Assembly (NCBI RefSeq): GCF_000960475.2
Contig: NZ_JZDQ02000009.1
Span: forward strand, 62,001-126,000
Reading direction: 5' to 3'
From: Nocardioides luteus
Lineage (GTDB): Bacteria > Actinomycetota > Actinomycetes > Propionibacteriales > Nocardioidaceae
Length of the DNA: 64,000 bases
Shown here piece after piece: positions 42,052 to 49,528 of the stretch. A program made the translations under genes and the position numbers. A model generated the notes under the pieces. The model worked only from the letters and a program-made list of their open reading frames with translations. It did no database searches and was not told the origin of the DNA. Position 1 is the first letter of the stretch. Each line of letters starts with the position of its first letter.

Positions 42052-42339
42052 GTGAAGACCGAGACGAGCCGCGTACGCATCGCGCTCGTCGCGCTTTTCA
42101 CGCTGATGCTCCCGGCGCTGATGAGCGTCGACCCCGAGCAGGCGCTGCTGACCATCGCCGTCTCGACCGCGCTCGCGGCCGTCGCGCTGGGCGCGCTCCA
42201 CAACATCAGCACGTTCGCCCTGGTCAGGGCACGTTCGACGGTCCCTCCGGATGTCTCCGACGGGCCTCACCATCTCGCTGCCCGGGTCACCGACCCGGTG
42301 TGCTCCCCGCGCCGACCGCGCGCTCCTGAGCAGGACTGA
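42052..42339 (+). CDS. DUF6412-like small membrane protein
   Basis: 95 residues from a GTG (VKTETSRVRI). Two hydrophobic helices (about 9-25 and 31-55, ALVALFTLMLPALMSV and LLTIAVSTALAAVALGALH) are followed by a polar tail. Small proteins of this kind (DUF6412) are commonly encoded directly upstream of a YidC paralogue in actinobacteria, as here, suggesting a shared role in membrane insertion. The stop codon lies inside a strong hairpin. Confidence 0.72.
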   Translation: MKTETSRVRIALVALFTLMLPALMSVDPEQALLTIAVSTALAAVALGALHNISTFALVRARSTVPPDVSDGPHHLAARVTDPVCSPRRPRAPEQD

Positions 42340-42370
42340 CCGCTCGCCCACTGGCGAGCCCGTCAGTCCT
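42332..42370. terminator. Hairpin spanning the DUF6412 stop codon, upstream of yidC
   Basis: AGGACTGAC pairs with GTCAGTCCT and GCTCGCC with GGCGAGC around a CACT loop. The stop codon (42337-42339) is in the stem, so terminating ribosomes would melt it. It may attenuate read-through into yidC, which starts 26 bp further on. Confidence 0.6.
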
Positions 42371-42395
42371 ACCCACTCACCTCAGGAGCACACCC

Positions 42396-43208
42396 ATGTC
42401 CGTTCTCGCCCCCGTCTCACACGCCCTCGCGGCCGTCCTCGCCGGCGCCCACCACGCCCTGTCCTTCGCCGGCTCCAACACCAGCTGGCTGCTGGCCATC
42501 GCCGCGGTCGTGGTGCTGGTCAGGCTCGTCCTCCTCCCGCTCACGATCCGCGGCGTACGCCACGCCCACGCCGCCGCCCGGGCGCGCCCGCAGCTCCAGG
42601 CGCTGACGAAGAAGTACCAGAAGCAGACCGCGAAGGGTAGCGCCAGCCAGGCCGACATGATGGCGATGATGGAGGAGCGGCGGAAGATCAACGAGGAGCA
42701 CGGCGTACCCCGCTTCGCGATGCTCGCCGCTTTCGCCCAGCTGCCGATCTTCCTGGCGCTCTACCACCTGCTCTCCGACGTCAGCCGGCAGCATGCGGTC
42801 GGCGCGATGGGTGACTCGCTGGTCGCCTCGCTCGGGGCTGCGACCTTCCTCGGCACACCGCTGACCGGCCGCGGCTACCTCTCCGGCGACACGACCCACC
42901 TGGTGATCACCCTCGGCCTCGCCGCGACCGCCGCCGCGGTCAGCTACCTCAGCCAGCGGCTGTGGGTCCTGCCCAACATGGTGCGCGCCGACATGCCCGA
43001 GTCGATGATCCGGATGCAGGAGCTCATGCCCGTCATCTCCGCCGGCGGCATGCTCCTCGCCGGCAGCAGCGTCCCCCTCGCCCTGCTCGTCTACTGGGTC
43101 ATCAGCGGCCTGTGGACCGCCGGCCAGGCCGCGGTCATCCACCGCTGGTTCCCGACCCCCGGTTCCCCCGCCGCCGAGCGCCGCACGCTCAGGTTGCAGC
43201 CGGCCTGA
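42396..43208 (+). CDS. YidC/Oxa1 family membrane protein insertase (secondary paralogue)
   Basis: 270 residues with five membrane helices. VVVLVRLVLLPLTIRGVRHAHAAA is the start of the conserved insertase core with the groove Arg, followed by the cytoplasmic hairpin (about 55-95) and FAQLPIFLALYHLLS. It lacks the oriC-linked neighbours (rnpA, jag) of the main YidC, so it is a second copy. It inserts membrane proteins independently of, or together with, SecYEG. AGGAG precedes the ATG. Confidence 0.88.
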   Translation: MSVLAPVSHALAAVLAGAHHALSFAGSNTSWLLAIAAVVVLVRLVLLPLTIRGVRHAHAAARARPQLQALTKKYQKQTAKGSASQADMMAMMEERRKINEEHGVPRFAMLAAFAQLPIFLALYHLLSDVSRQHAVGAMGDSLVASLGAATFLGTPLTGRGYLSGDTTHLVITLGLAATAAAVSYLSQRLWVLPNMVRADMPESMIRMQELMPVISAGGMLLAGSSVPLALLVYWVISGLWTAGQAAVIHRWFPTPGSPAAERRTLRLQPA

Positions 43209-43223
43209 CGGGGCCGGTCCCGC

Positions 43224-43271
43224 AGTTGTGAAGCTGAGAGTGGTCTATAGGCCACTCTCAGCTTCACAACT
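43224..43271. repeat. 48-bp hairpin, family C copy 1
   Basis: A stem starting AGTTGTGAAGCTGAGAGTGG and ending with its complement, centred on TATA. It lies between the convergent yidC and fadA6 genes. The copy at 57344 has the same length, with a T-A to C-G change in the stem. Confidence 0.88.
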
Positions 43272-43278
43272 CCACGCC

Positions 43279-44427
43279 TCAGAGGCGCTCGATGATGGTG
43301 ACGTTCGCCTGGCCGCCGCCCTCGCACATGGTCTGCAGGCCGTAGCGGCCGCCGGTGCGCTCGAGCTCGTTGAGGAGCGTCGTCATCAGTCGGGTGCCGG
43401 TGGCGCCGATGGGGTGGCCGAGGGCGATGCCGCCGCCGTTCACGTTCACCTTCGAATGCGGGATGTCGAGCTCCTTCATCCATGCCAGGACCACGGAGGC
43501 GAAGGCCTCGTTGCACTCGAACAGGTCGATGTCGTCGACCGTGAGACCCGTCTTGGCAAGGGCGTGACGGGTCGCCTCGATCGGTCCGGTGAGCATCCAG
43601 ACCGGGTCGTCACCGCGGACCGAGAGGTGATGGATCCGGGCTCGCGGGGTCAGACCGAAGGTTCGCACGGCCGCGGCCGAGGCGACCAGCAGCGCCGAGG
43701 AGGCGTCGCAGATCTGCGAGGCGACGGCCGCGGTGATCCGCCCCCCGGGAGCGAGCGGCTCCAGCGCGGCCATCTTCTCGAGGGACGTCTCGCGCGGGCA
43801 CTGGTCGACAGCGAAGTCACCCACGGGCACGATCTCCCGGTCGAACCGGCCCTCCTCGATCGCCGCCTTGGCGCGCTGGTGGGACGCCAGCGCATAGGCC
43901 TCCATGTCCTCGCGCGAGATGTCCCACTTCTCGGCGATCATCTCGGCGGAACGGAACTGGGAGACCTCCTGGTCGCCGTAGCGCTTCACCCAGCCGGGCG
44001 ACTCGGCGAACGGCGTGGTGTACCCGTATTCGGCGCCCACCAGCATCGCCGCCGAGATCGGGATCGCGGACATGTTCTGCAGCCCACCCGCGACCACGAG
44101 GTCCTGCGTCCCCGACATCACCCCCTGCGCCGCGAAGTGCACCGCCTGCTGCGAGGAGCCGCACTGCCGGTCGATGGTCACGCCGGGTACGCGGTCGGGC
44201 AGCCCGGCCACCAGCCACGCGGTCCGCGCGACGTCGCCGGCCTGGCCGCCGATGGTGTCGCAGCAGCCCATGATCACGTCGTCGACGGCCCCCGGGTCGA
44301 TCCCGGTGCGGTCGACGAGCGCGACCAGCGAGTGGGCGCCGAGATCGGCCGGATGGATGCCGGCGAGCGCGCCACCGCGCTTGCCCACCGGCGTACGAAC
44401 GGCGTCGATGATGAATGCCTCGGGCAT
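43279..44427 (-). CDS. fadA6: FadA6, thiolase of steroid C/D-ring degradation
   Basis: 382 residues. Nucleophile Cys89 is in TIDRQCGSSQQ, the NEAF and GGGIALGHPIGATG motifs supply the active-site Asn and His, and the second Cys is in TMCEGGGQAN. The sequence follows M. tuberculosis FadA6 (Rv3556c) closely. FadA6 cleaves a 3-ketoacyl-CoA late in the pathway after the rings are open. It lies 15 bp downstream of ipdF in a fadE30-ipdF-fadA6 operon. Confidence 0.92.
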   Translation of the reverse strand: MPEAFIIDAVRTPVGKRGGALAGIHPADLGAHSLVALVDRTGIDPGAVDDVIMGCCDTIGGQAGDVARTAWLVAGLPDRVPGVTIDRQCGSSQQAVHFAAQGVMSGTQDLVVAGGLQNMSAIPISAAMLVGAEYGYTTPFAESPGWVKRYGDQEVSQFRSAEMIAEKWDISREDMEAYALASHQRAKAAIEEGRFDREIVPVGDFAVDQCPRETSLEKMAALEPLAPGGRITAAVASQICDASSALLVASAAAVRTFGLTPRARIHHLSVRGDDPVWMLTGPIEATRHALAKTGLTVDDIDLFECNEAFASVVLAWMKELDIPHSKVNVNGGGIALGHPIGATGTRLMTTLLNELERTGGRYGLQTMCEGGGQANVTIIERL

Positions 44428-44442
44428 CGGTGATCCTCTCGA

Positions 44443-45237
44443 TCAGGCGTGCTGGCTGGAGACGGAGACGACCTCGCCGGTCATGTAGGACGAGTAGTCG
44501 CTGGCCAGGAAGACCATGACGTTGGCGACCTCCCACGGCTCGGCGGCGCGGCCGAAGGCCTCGCGACCCTTGAGCTCGACGAGCAGCTCGGGCGAGGTGA
44601 CCTTCTCCAGGAACGGGTGCATCGCCAGCGACGGCGAGACCGCGTTGACCCGGATGCCGTGCGGCGCCAGGTCGGCGGCGGCCGAGCGGGTCAGCGCCAT
44701 CACCCCGGCCTTGGCCGCGGCGTAGTGGGCCTGCCCCTCCTGCGCCCGCCAGCCGATCACGGAGGCGTTGTTGACGATGACGCCGCGCTTCCCGGCGGCC
44801 ACGAACCGCTGCCCGACCGCCCGGATGCACCGGAAGGTCCCGGTCAGGGTGATGTCGAGAACCTTCGACCACTGCTCGTCGGTCATCTCCAGCACCGACG
44901 CGGTCCCACCGAGCCCGGCGTTGTTGATCATCACGTCGACACCACCGAACGGATCGGCCGCGTCGAGCAGGGCCTGGACCTGGTCCTCCTGGGTGACGTC
45001 GCAGGTCACGGCCGTGACCCGGTGTGCCCCGAACTCCTCTCCGAGCGCATCGACGGACTCCTTGAGCCGTCGCTCGTGGGTGTCGGACATGACGACCGCC
45101 TTGGCGCCCTCCTCGAGCACCTTCCGCACGACCGCCGCCCCGATCCCGGCACCTGCGGCGGCGGTCACGACGACGACCCGGCCCTCCAGGAGCGAGTGGC
45201 CGAGGACGTACGCGGGGGTGGGCTGTTCCGGCTTCAT
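44443..45237 (-). CDS. ipdF: IpdF, 5-hydroxy-HIP-CoA dehydrogenase (SDR)
   Basis: 264 residues. The cofactor loop is VTAAAGAGIGAAV (TAAAGxGIG instead of TGxxxGIG), NNAG follows, and the catalytic residues lie in NNASVIGW and HYAAAKAG. Close to Rv3559c of M. tuberculosis, which oxidises the 5-hydroxyl of 5-OH-HIP-CoA. The ATG overlaps the fadE30 stop by 4 bp. The altered glycine motif is normal for this subgroup. Confidence 0.9.
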   Translation of the reverse strand: MKPEQPTPAYVLGHSLLEGRVVVVTAAAGAGIGAAVVRKVLEEGAKAVVMSDTHERRLKESVDALGEEFGAHRVTAVTCDVTQEDQVQALLDAADPFGGVDVMINNAGLGGTASVLEMTDEQWSKVLDITLTGTFRCIRAVGQRFVAAGKRGVIVNNASVIGWRAQEGQAHYAAAKAGVMALTRSAAADLAPHGIRVNAVSPSLAMHPFLEKVTSPELLVELKGREAFGRAAEPWEVANVMVFLASDYSSYMTGEVVSVSSQHA

Positions 45238-46412
45238 GGTCGAGCCTCTCGTGGCAGGCCGAGGACGCGCTCGGCGATGATGTTCCGTTGGATCTCGTCC
45301 GAGCCGCCGTAGATCGTGTCGGCGCGGGAGAAGAGGTAGAGGGACTGCAGCCGGTCGAGGGCGTAGTCCTCCCCGGTGGTCAGTCCGGCGAGGCCGACGA
45401 CGTCCATCGCCAGCTCGCCGAGGTCACGGTGCCACCGCGCCCAGAGCAGCTTGGAGACGCTCGCCTCGGGGCCCGAGGAGCCGGAGTCGTACGCCGAGAG
45501 CGTCCGCAGCGCGTGCAGCCGGAGCACCTCCAGCCCGACATGGGCCTGGGCGAGTCTGGACGAGATGCCGGGGTCGTCGATGGCGCCGTTGGCGCGGGCG
45601 GCCTCCTCGACCGTCTCGAGCTCGCGCGCGAAGCCGACCTGCTGGCCGATCGTGGAGACCCCGCGCTCGAACCCGAGCGTCGCCATCGCGACCTTCCAGC
45701 CGTCGCCCGGCTCGCCGACGACCATGTCCGCGGCGGTGACCGCCCCGTCGAAGAAGACCTCGTTGAACTCGGACGTGCCGGTGAGCTGCTCGATCGGCCG
45801 CACCTCGATCCCGTCCTGCGCCATCGGCACGAGCAGGTAGGACAGCCCGTGGTGGCGCTCGGAGCCGGGCGTCGTGCGGCACACCACGAAGCACCAGTCG
45901 GAGAGGTGGGCGTTCGACGTCCAGACCTTCTGCCCGTCGACGACCCACTGGTCGCCGTCCAGCCGCGCGCGAGTGCGCACGCCGGCCAGGTCGGAGCCGG
46001 CGCCGGGCTCGGAGTAGCCCTGGCACCACAGCTCCTCGACGGCGACGATCTTGGGCAGGAACCGCTCCTTCTGGGCCGCGGTGCCGTGCGCGATCAGGGT
46101 GGGTCCGAGCAGCTCCTCACCGAGGTGGTTCACCCGCACCGGGGCATCTGCGCGGGCGTACTCCTCGTGGAAGATCACCTGCTGGAACAGCGGCAGGCCG
46201 CGGCCGCCGTGCTCCTCCGACCAGCCCAGGCACGTCCACCCATGGGCAGCGAGGTAGCGGTTCCACGCCAGCCGGGCCTCGTACGACTCGTGGTCGCGGC
46301 CGTTCCCGCCGGTGCCGCGCAGCGCCGCCCACTCGCCGACCAGGTGGTCGGCCAGCCACTCGCGCACCTCGGCACGGAACGCCTCGTCCTCGGCGGAGTA
46401 GGTCAGGTCCAT
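45234..46412 (-). CDS. fadE30: FadE30, HIP-CoA-type acyl-CoA dehydrogenase
   Basis: 392 residues with all three acyl-CoA dehydrogenase domains: an N-terminal helical domain (MDLTYSAEDEAFRAEVREWL), the FAD-binding middle strand domain (LWCQGYSEPGAGSDLAGVRT) and the C-terminal domain ending YGGSDEIQRNIIAERVLGLP. FadE30 desaturates a HIP-CoA-type intermediate. The ATG at 46412 is chosen over a TTG three codons upstream because it lies 7 nt from TAGGTT. It is divergent from the enoyl-CoA hydratase gene across a KstR2 operator. Confidence 0.9.
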   Translation of the reverse strand: MDLTYSAEDEAFRAEVREWLADHLVGEWAALRGTGGNGRDHESYEARLAWNRYLAAHGWTCLGWSEEHGGRGLPLFQQVIFHEEYARADAPVRVNHLGEELLGPTLIAHGTAAQKERFLPKIVAVEELWCQGYSEPGAGSDLAGVRTRARLDGDQWVVDGQKVWTSNAHLSDWCFVVCRTTPGSERHHGLSYLLVPMAQDGIEVRPIEQLTGTSEFNEVFFDGAVTAADMVVGEPGDGWKVAMATLGFERGVSTIGQQVGFARELETVEEAARANGAIDDPGISSRLAQAHVGLEVLRLHALRTLSAYDSGSSGPEASVSKLLWARWHRDLGELAMDVVGLAGLTTGEDYALDRLQSLYLFSRADTIYGGSDEIQRNIIAERVLGLPREARP

Positions 46413-46419
46413 GCCGGAC

Positions 46420-46425
46420 AACCTA
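46420..46425 (-). promoter_or_regulatory. -10 element TAGGTT of fadE30, leaderless
   Basis: On the minus strand TAGGTT is followed by 7 nt and the fadE30 ATG. It directly abuts the operator at 46431. Confidence 0.55.
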
Positions 46426-46430
46426 CCAAA

Positions 46431-46446
46431 CCAAGCACTTGTTTGG
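46431..46446. promoter_or_regulatory. KstR2-type operator 3
   Basis: CCAAGCA-CT-TGTTTGG between the divergent fadE30 and hydratase genes, within a wider dyad (CTACCAAAC ... GTTTGGTAG). It also contains ACCAAGCACTTGTT, a full match to the mycobacterial KstR2 consensus AnCAAGnnCTTGnT. Confidence 0.8.
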
Positions 46447-46452
46447 TAGCGT
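46447..46452 (+). promoter_or_regulatory. -10 element TAGCGT of the hydratase gene, leaderless
   Basis: TAGCGT begins at the first base after the operator and is followed by 7 nt and the ATG at 46460. Confidence 0.55.
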
Positions 46453-46459
46453 CTGCGGC

Positions 46460-47302
46460 ATGAGCGGCACTCCCGAGACCAACGTGGTGACGTACGAAAC
46501 CCGCGGACCCGTGGCGATCGTCCGGCTGAACCGCCCCGAATACCGCAACGCCCAGAACTCGAAGGTGACCTACGCGCTCGACGAGGCGTTCACGCGGGCG
46601 ACCAACGACGACGAGATCAAGGTGATCGTCCTCGGTGGCAACGGCAAGCACTTCTGCGCCGGCCACGACATCGGCACCCCGGGCCGCGACATCGACAAGA
46701 GCTTCGAGCGCAAGGCCGTGATGTGGTGGGACCACGTCGGCAAGGAGGGCGTCGACTCCCGGTTCGCGCGCGAGTCCGAGGTCTACCTGGGCATGTGCCG
46801 CCGCTGGCGTGAGCTGCCGAAGCCGACGATCGCGATGGTGCAGGGCGCCTGCATCGCCGGCGGCCTGATGCTGGCCTGGTCCTGCGACTTCATCGTCGCC
46901 TCCGACGACGCCTTCTTCTCCGACCCGGTGGTCAAGATGGGCATCCCGGGGGTCGAGTACTTCGCCCATCCGTGGGTCACCAACCCCCGCGCCGCCAAGG
47001 AGATGCTCTTCACCGGCGGCCGCTTCTCGGCCTCGCAGGCGGAGACCTGGGGCATGGTCAACCATGTCGTGCCCCGCGACGATCTCGAGACCGAGACGCT
47101 CGCCCTCGCCGGAAGGATCGCCGAGATGCCGCGCCTGGGGCTGGCGCTGGCCAAGAAGGCGGTCAACCAGGCCGAGGACCTGATGGGGATGCGCGCCGGG
47201 ATGGACTCGGTCTTCGGCCTCCACCACGCCGCGCACGCGCACAACGCCGAGGTCGGCAAGGACTCGCTCGCCGGGATGGACGCGAAGGCGATGAAGTCGT
47301 GA
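46460..47302 (+). CDS. Enoyl-CoA hydratase/isomerase family protein
   Basis: 280 residues. Crotonase motifs: GGNGKHFCAGHDIGTPG (oxyanion and adenine loop) and GACIAGGLMLAWSCDF. It is longer than EchA20 and belongs to a different subfamily. I find no counterpart in the M. tuberculosis KstR2 regulon, so it may act on a propionyl or methyl-branched intermediate or substitute for an enzyme encoded elsewhere. It leads the fadE31-fadE32-fadE33-ipdA-ipdB block, from which a hairpin (47340) separates it. Confidence 0.85.
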   Translation: MSGTPETNVVTYETRGPVAIVRLNRPEYRNAQNSKVTYALDEAFTRATNDDEIKVIVLGGNGKHFCAGHDIGTPGRDIDKSFERKAVMWWDHVGKEGVDSRFARESEVYLGMCRRWRELPKPTIAMVQGACIAGGLMLAWSCDFIVASDDAFFSDPVVKMGIPGVEYFAHPWVTNPRAAKEMLFTGGRFSASQAETWGMVNHVVPRDDLETETLALAGRIAEMPRLGLALAKKAVNQAEDLMGMRAGMDSVFGLHHAAHAHNAEVGKDSLAGMDAKAMKS

Positions 47303-47339
47303 AGCCCGAGCATGGCCCGCTGCGGCCGACGAGCGCCGC

Positions 47340-47410
47340 TGTAACACGTCGTTCGTCGGACTACTCGCCCGTTCGGAACGACCGGATAGTCCCACGAACG
47401 ACGTGTTACA
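47340..47410. repeat. 71-bp hairpin, family A copy 2
   Basis: Same ends (TGTAACACGTCGTTCGT) and same 71-bp length as the copies at 38488 and 63528. Here it lies between two genes read in the same direction, 38 bp after the hydratase stop and 16 bp before fadE31, with the ribosome-binding site GAGGAG just beyond it. It may reduce expression of the distal operon. Confidence 0.88.
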
Positions 47411-47426
47411 GCGAGCGAGGAGCGCG

Positions 47427-48557
47427 ATGAGCACCTTGGAGTTCACCGAGGCCGAGGAGGCCTTCCGGCTCGAGGCCCGCGAGTGGCTCGCCGCCCACAA
47501 CCCCGGCCGGCTGCCGTCGATGGACACCGCCGAGGGCGCCGCGGCGCACCGGGAGTGGGAGCGCACCCTGGCCTCCGGACGGTGGTCGGTGGTCACCTGG
47601 CCCGAGACGTACGGCGGCCGGGACGCGTCGCTGACCGAGTGGGTCATCTTCGAGGAGGAGTACTACCTCGCCGGCGCCCCGACAAGGATCAGCCAGAACG
47701 GCATCTCGCTGCTCGCCCCGATCATCTTCGGCCATGGCACCGAGGCCCAGAAGGAGCGCTACCTGCGCGACATGACCGACGGCACCCTGGTCTGGGCGCA
47801 GGCCTGGTCCGAGCCGGAGGCAGGGTCGGACCTGGCCTCGCTCCGTGCGACCGCGACGCAGGTCGACGGCGGTTGGAGGCTCAACGGCCAGAAGACCTGG
47901 AGCAGCCGGGCGCCCTTCGCCGACCGTGGCTTCGGGCTCTTCCGCTCGGATCCCTCCGCGGAGCGGCACCGAGGGCTGACGTACTTCCTCTTTCCGCTCG
48001 ACGCCGACGGCGTCACGGTCCGCCCGATCGACCAGCTCGACGGGACGCCCGGGTTCGCGGAGATCTTCTTCGACGACGTCTTCGTGCCCGACGACGACGT
48101 GCTCGGCGGGGTCGGGGACGGCTGGAAGGTCGCGATGTCGACCGCCGGCAACGAGCGGGGTCTCTCGCTGCGTTCGCCGGGCCGTTTCTGCGCCGCGGCC
48201 GACCGCCTGCTCGACCTGTGGGCGTCCGACCCTCAGCCGCACCTGCGCGACCAGGTCGTCGACGCCTGGATCGGCGCGGAGGCCTACCGCCTCTACACCT
48301 GGGGCACCGTCACCCACGTCGAGGCCGGTGGCTCGGTCGGCGCGGAGGGCTCGATCAACAAGCTGTGGTGGTCCGATCTCGACCTCTCGCTGCACGAGAC
48401 CGCGCTCTCGCTGCTCGGTGCCGACGCCGAGCTCTCCGGCCCCTGGCTCGACGACTACCTCTTCTCCCTGTCCGGCCCGATCTACGCCGGCACCAACCAG
48501 ATCCAGCGCAACATCGTTGCCGAGCGCGTGCTCGGCCTGCCGAGGGGTGGCCGATGA
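47427..48557 (+). CDS. fadE31: FadE31-type acyl-CoA dehydrogenase
   Basis: 376 residues, close to Rv3562 in length. N-terminal helical domain, middle domain (LVWAQAWSEPEAGSDLASLRA) and C-terminal domain ending YAGTNQIQRNIVAERVLGLPRGGR. In this subfamily dehydrogenases form mixed alpha2-beta2 complexes encoded by adjacent genes, here with FadE32 and FadE33, which are shorter. They desaturate the ring-opened CoA intermediates. The stop overlaps the fadE32 ATG. Confidence 0.88.
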   Translation: MSTLEFTEAEEAFRLEAREWLAAHNPGRLPSMDTAEGAAAHREWERTLASGRWSVVTWPETYGGRDASLTEWVIFEEEYYLAGAPTRISQNGISLLAPIIFGHGTEAQKERYLRDMTDGTLVWAQAWSEPEAGSDLASLRATATQVDGGWRLNGQKTWSSRAPFADRGFGLFRSDPSAERHRGLTYFLFPLDADGVTVRPIDQLDGTPGFAEIFFDDVFVPDDDVLGGVGDGWKVAMSTAGNERGLSLRSPGRFCAAADRLLDLWASDPQPHLRDQVVDAWIGAEAYRLYTWGTVTHVEAGGSVGAEGSINKLWWSDLDLSLHETALSLLGADAELSGPWLDDYLFSLSGPIYAGTNQIQRNIVAERVLGLPRGGR

Positions 48558-49528
48558 GGTTCGGACGTACGCCGGAGCAGCACGCCTTCTCCGAAGCACT
48601 CGACGATCTCCTCGGCGCCGCCGACGTCTCGTCGGCCTCGCGCGCCTGGGCGGCCGGTGACCACTCGGCCGGACTCAAGCTCTGGCAGCGGCTCGCCGAG
48701 CTCGGCGTCACCGGGCTGCTGGTGCCGGAGGAGCACGGTGGCGTCGGAGCAGGTTGTGCCGACCTCGCCGTGGCCTTCGAGCGGCTGGGGTACCACGGCG
48801 TTCCCGGCCCCTGGATCGAGTCCGTCGCCGTTGCCCCGCAATTACTCGAAGGGTCCGACGCCACCACGATCCTCAGTCAGGTGGCATCTGGCGAAAGCAT
48901 CGTCACCGTTGCCGCGCCCGGCGGGCCCTACGCTCTTGACGCCGATATTGCATCCAAGGCCTACGGCGTCTTCGACGACATGGTCATCGAACTGAACCCA
49001 GGCGCTACCAAGACTTCGGTGGACCCACAGCGACGACTGTTCGTCATGTCAGCGGGCTATCCGATCACTGGCCGGATCGACCCCTCCCGCGCCCGCGATC
49101 TCGGCACGCTCGCCTGCTCGGCCCAGCTCCTCGGCGCCGGATTGAGGCTGCTCGACGACTCGGTCGCCTACGTGAAGCAGCGGACGCAGTTCGGGCGTCC
49201 GGTCGGGGAGTTCCAGGCGGTGAAGCACCTGCTGGCCGACGTACGCGTCGCCCTGGACTTCGCGGCCCCGCTGGTGCACAACGCGGCCGTCGAGCTCGAC
49301 GCCGGAACCCCCACGGCCGGCCGTGCGGTCTCGGCCGCGAAGGTCGCGGCGGGGGATGCGGCGTACCTCGCCTCGCGCACCGCGCTCCAGGTCCACGGCG
49401 CGATCGGCTACACCCGCGAGTTCGACCTGAGCCTGTGGATCCTCAAGGTGCGCGCGCTGGTCGGAGCCTGGGGCACCCCGGCCGAGCACCGTGCCCGGAT
49501 CCTCGAGTCGCTGGTGGAGGCGCGATGA
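48554..49528 (+). CDS. fadE32: FadE32-type acyl-CoA dehydrogenase subunit
   Basis: 324 residues. The middle domain is shortened and partly replaced, as in Rv3563, but the FAD and helical bundle motifs (KQRTQFGRPVGEFQAVKHLLADV, QVHGAIGYTREFDLSLW) are clear. It is the probable partner of FadE31 or FadE33; MOODA-CoA-type substrates are reported for FadE32. Codons 95-175 (about 48836-49075) are about 61% GC, well below the flanks. Four-base overlaps join it to both neighbours. Confidence 0.88.
   Translation: MRFGRTPEQHAFSEALDDLLGAADVSSASRAWAAGDHSAGLKLWQRLAELGVTGLLVPEEHGGVGAGCADLAVAFERLGYHGVPGPWIESVAVAPQLLEGSDATTILSQVASGESIVTVAAPGGPYALDADIASKAYGVFDDMVIELNPGATKTSVDPQRRLFVMSAGYPITGRIDPSRARDLGTLACSAQLLGAGLRLLDDSVAYVKQRTQFGRPVGEFQAVKHLLADVRVALDFAAPLVHNAAVELDAGTPTAGRAVSAAKVAAGDAAYLASRTALQVHGAIGYTREFDLSLWILKVRALVGAWGTPAEHRARILESLVEAR
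48836..49075 (+). other. Low-GC segment inside fadE32
   Basis: By hand count this 240-bp segment is 146/240 GC (61%), with codons such as TTA, GAA, ATT and GCA that are rare around it. The reading frame is intact. It covers the variable part of the middle domain. Confidence 0.6.

Noticed and set aside
47483..48553. A long frame on the same strand reading through fadE31 in another phase and continuing as fadE32
   Set aside because: Only the part after the ATG at 48554 resembles acyl-CoA dehydrogenase. The earlier part is an Arg/Gly-rich shadow of fadE31.
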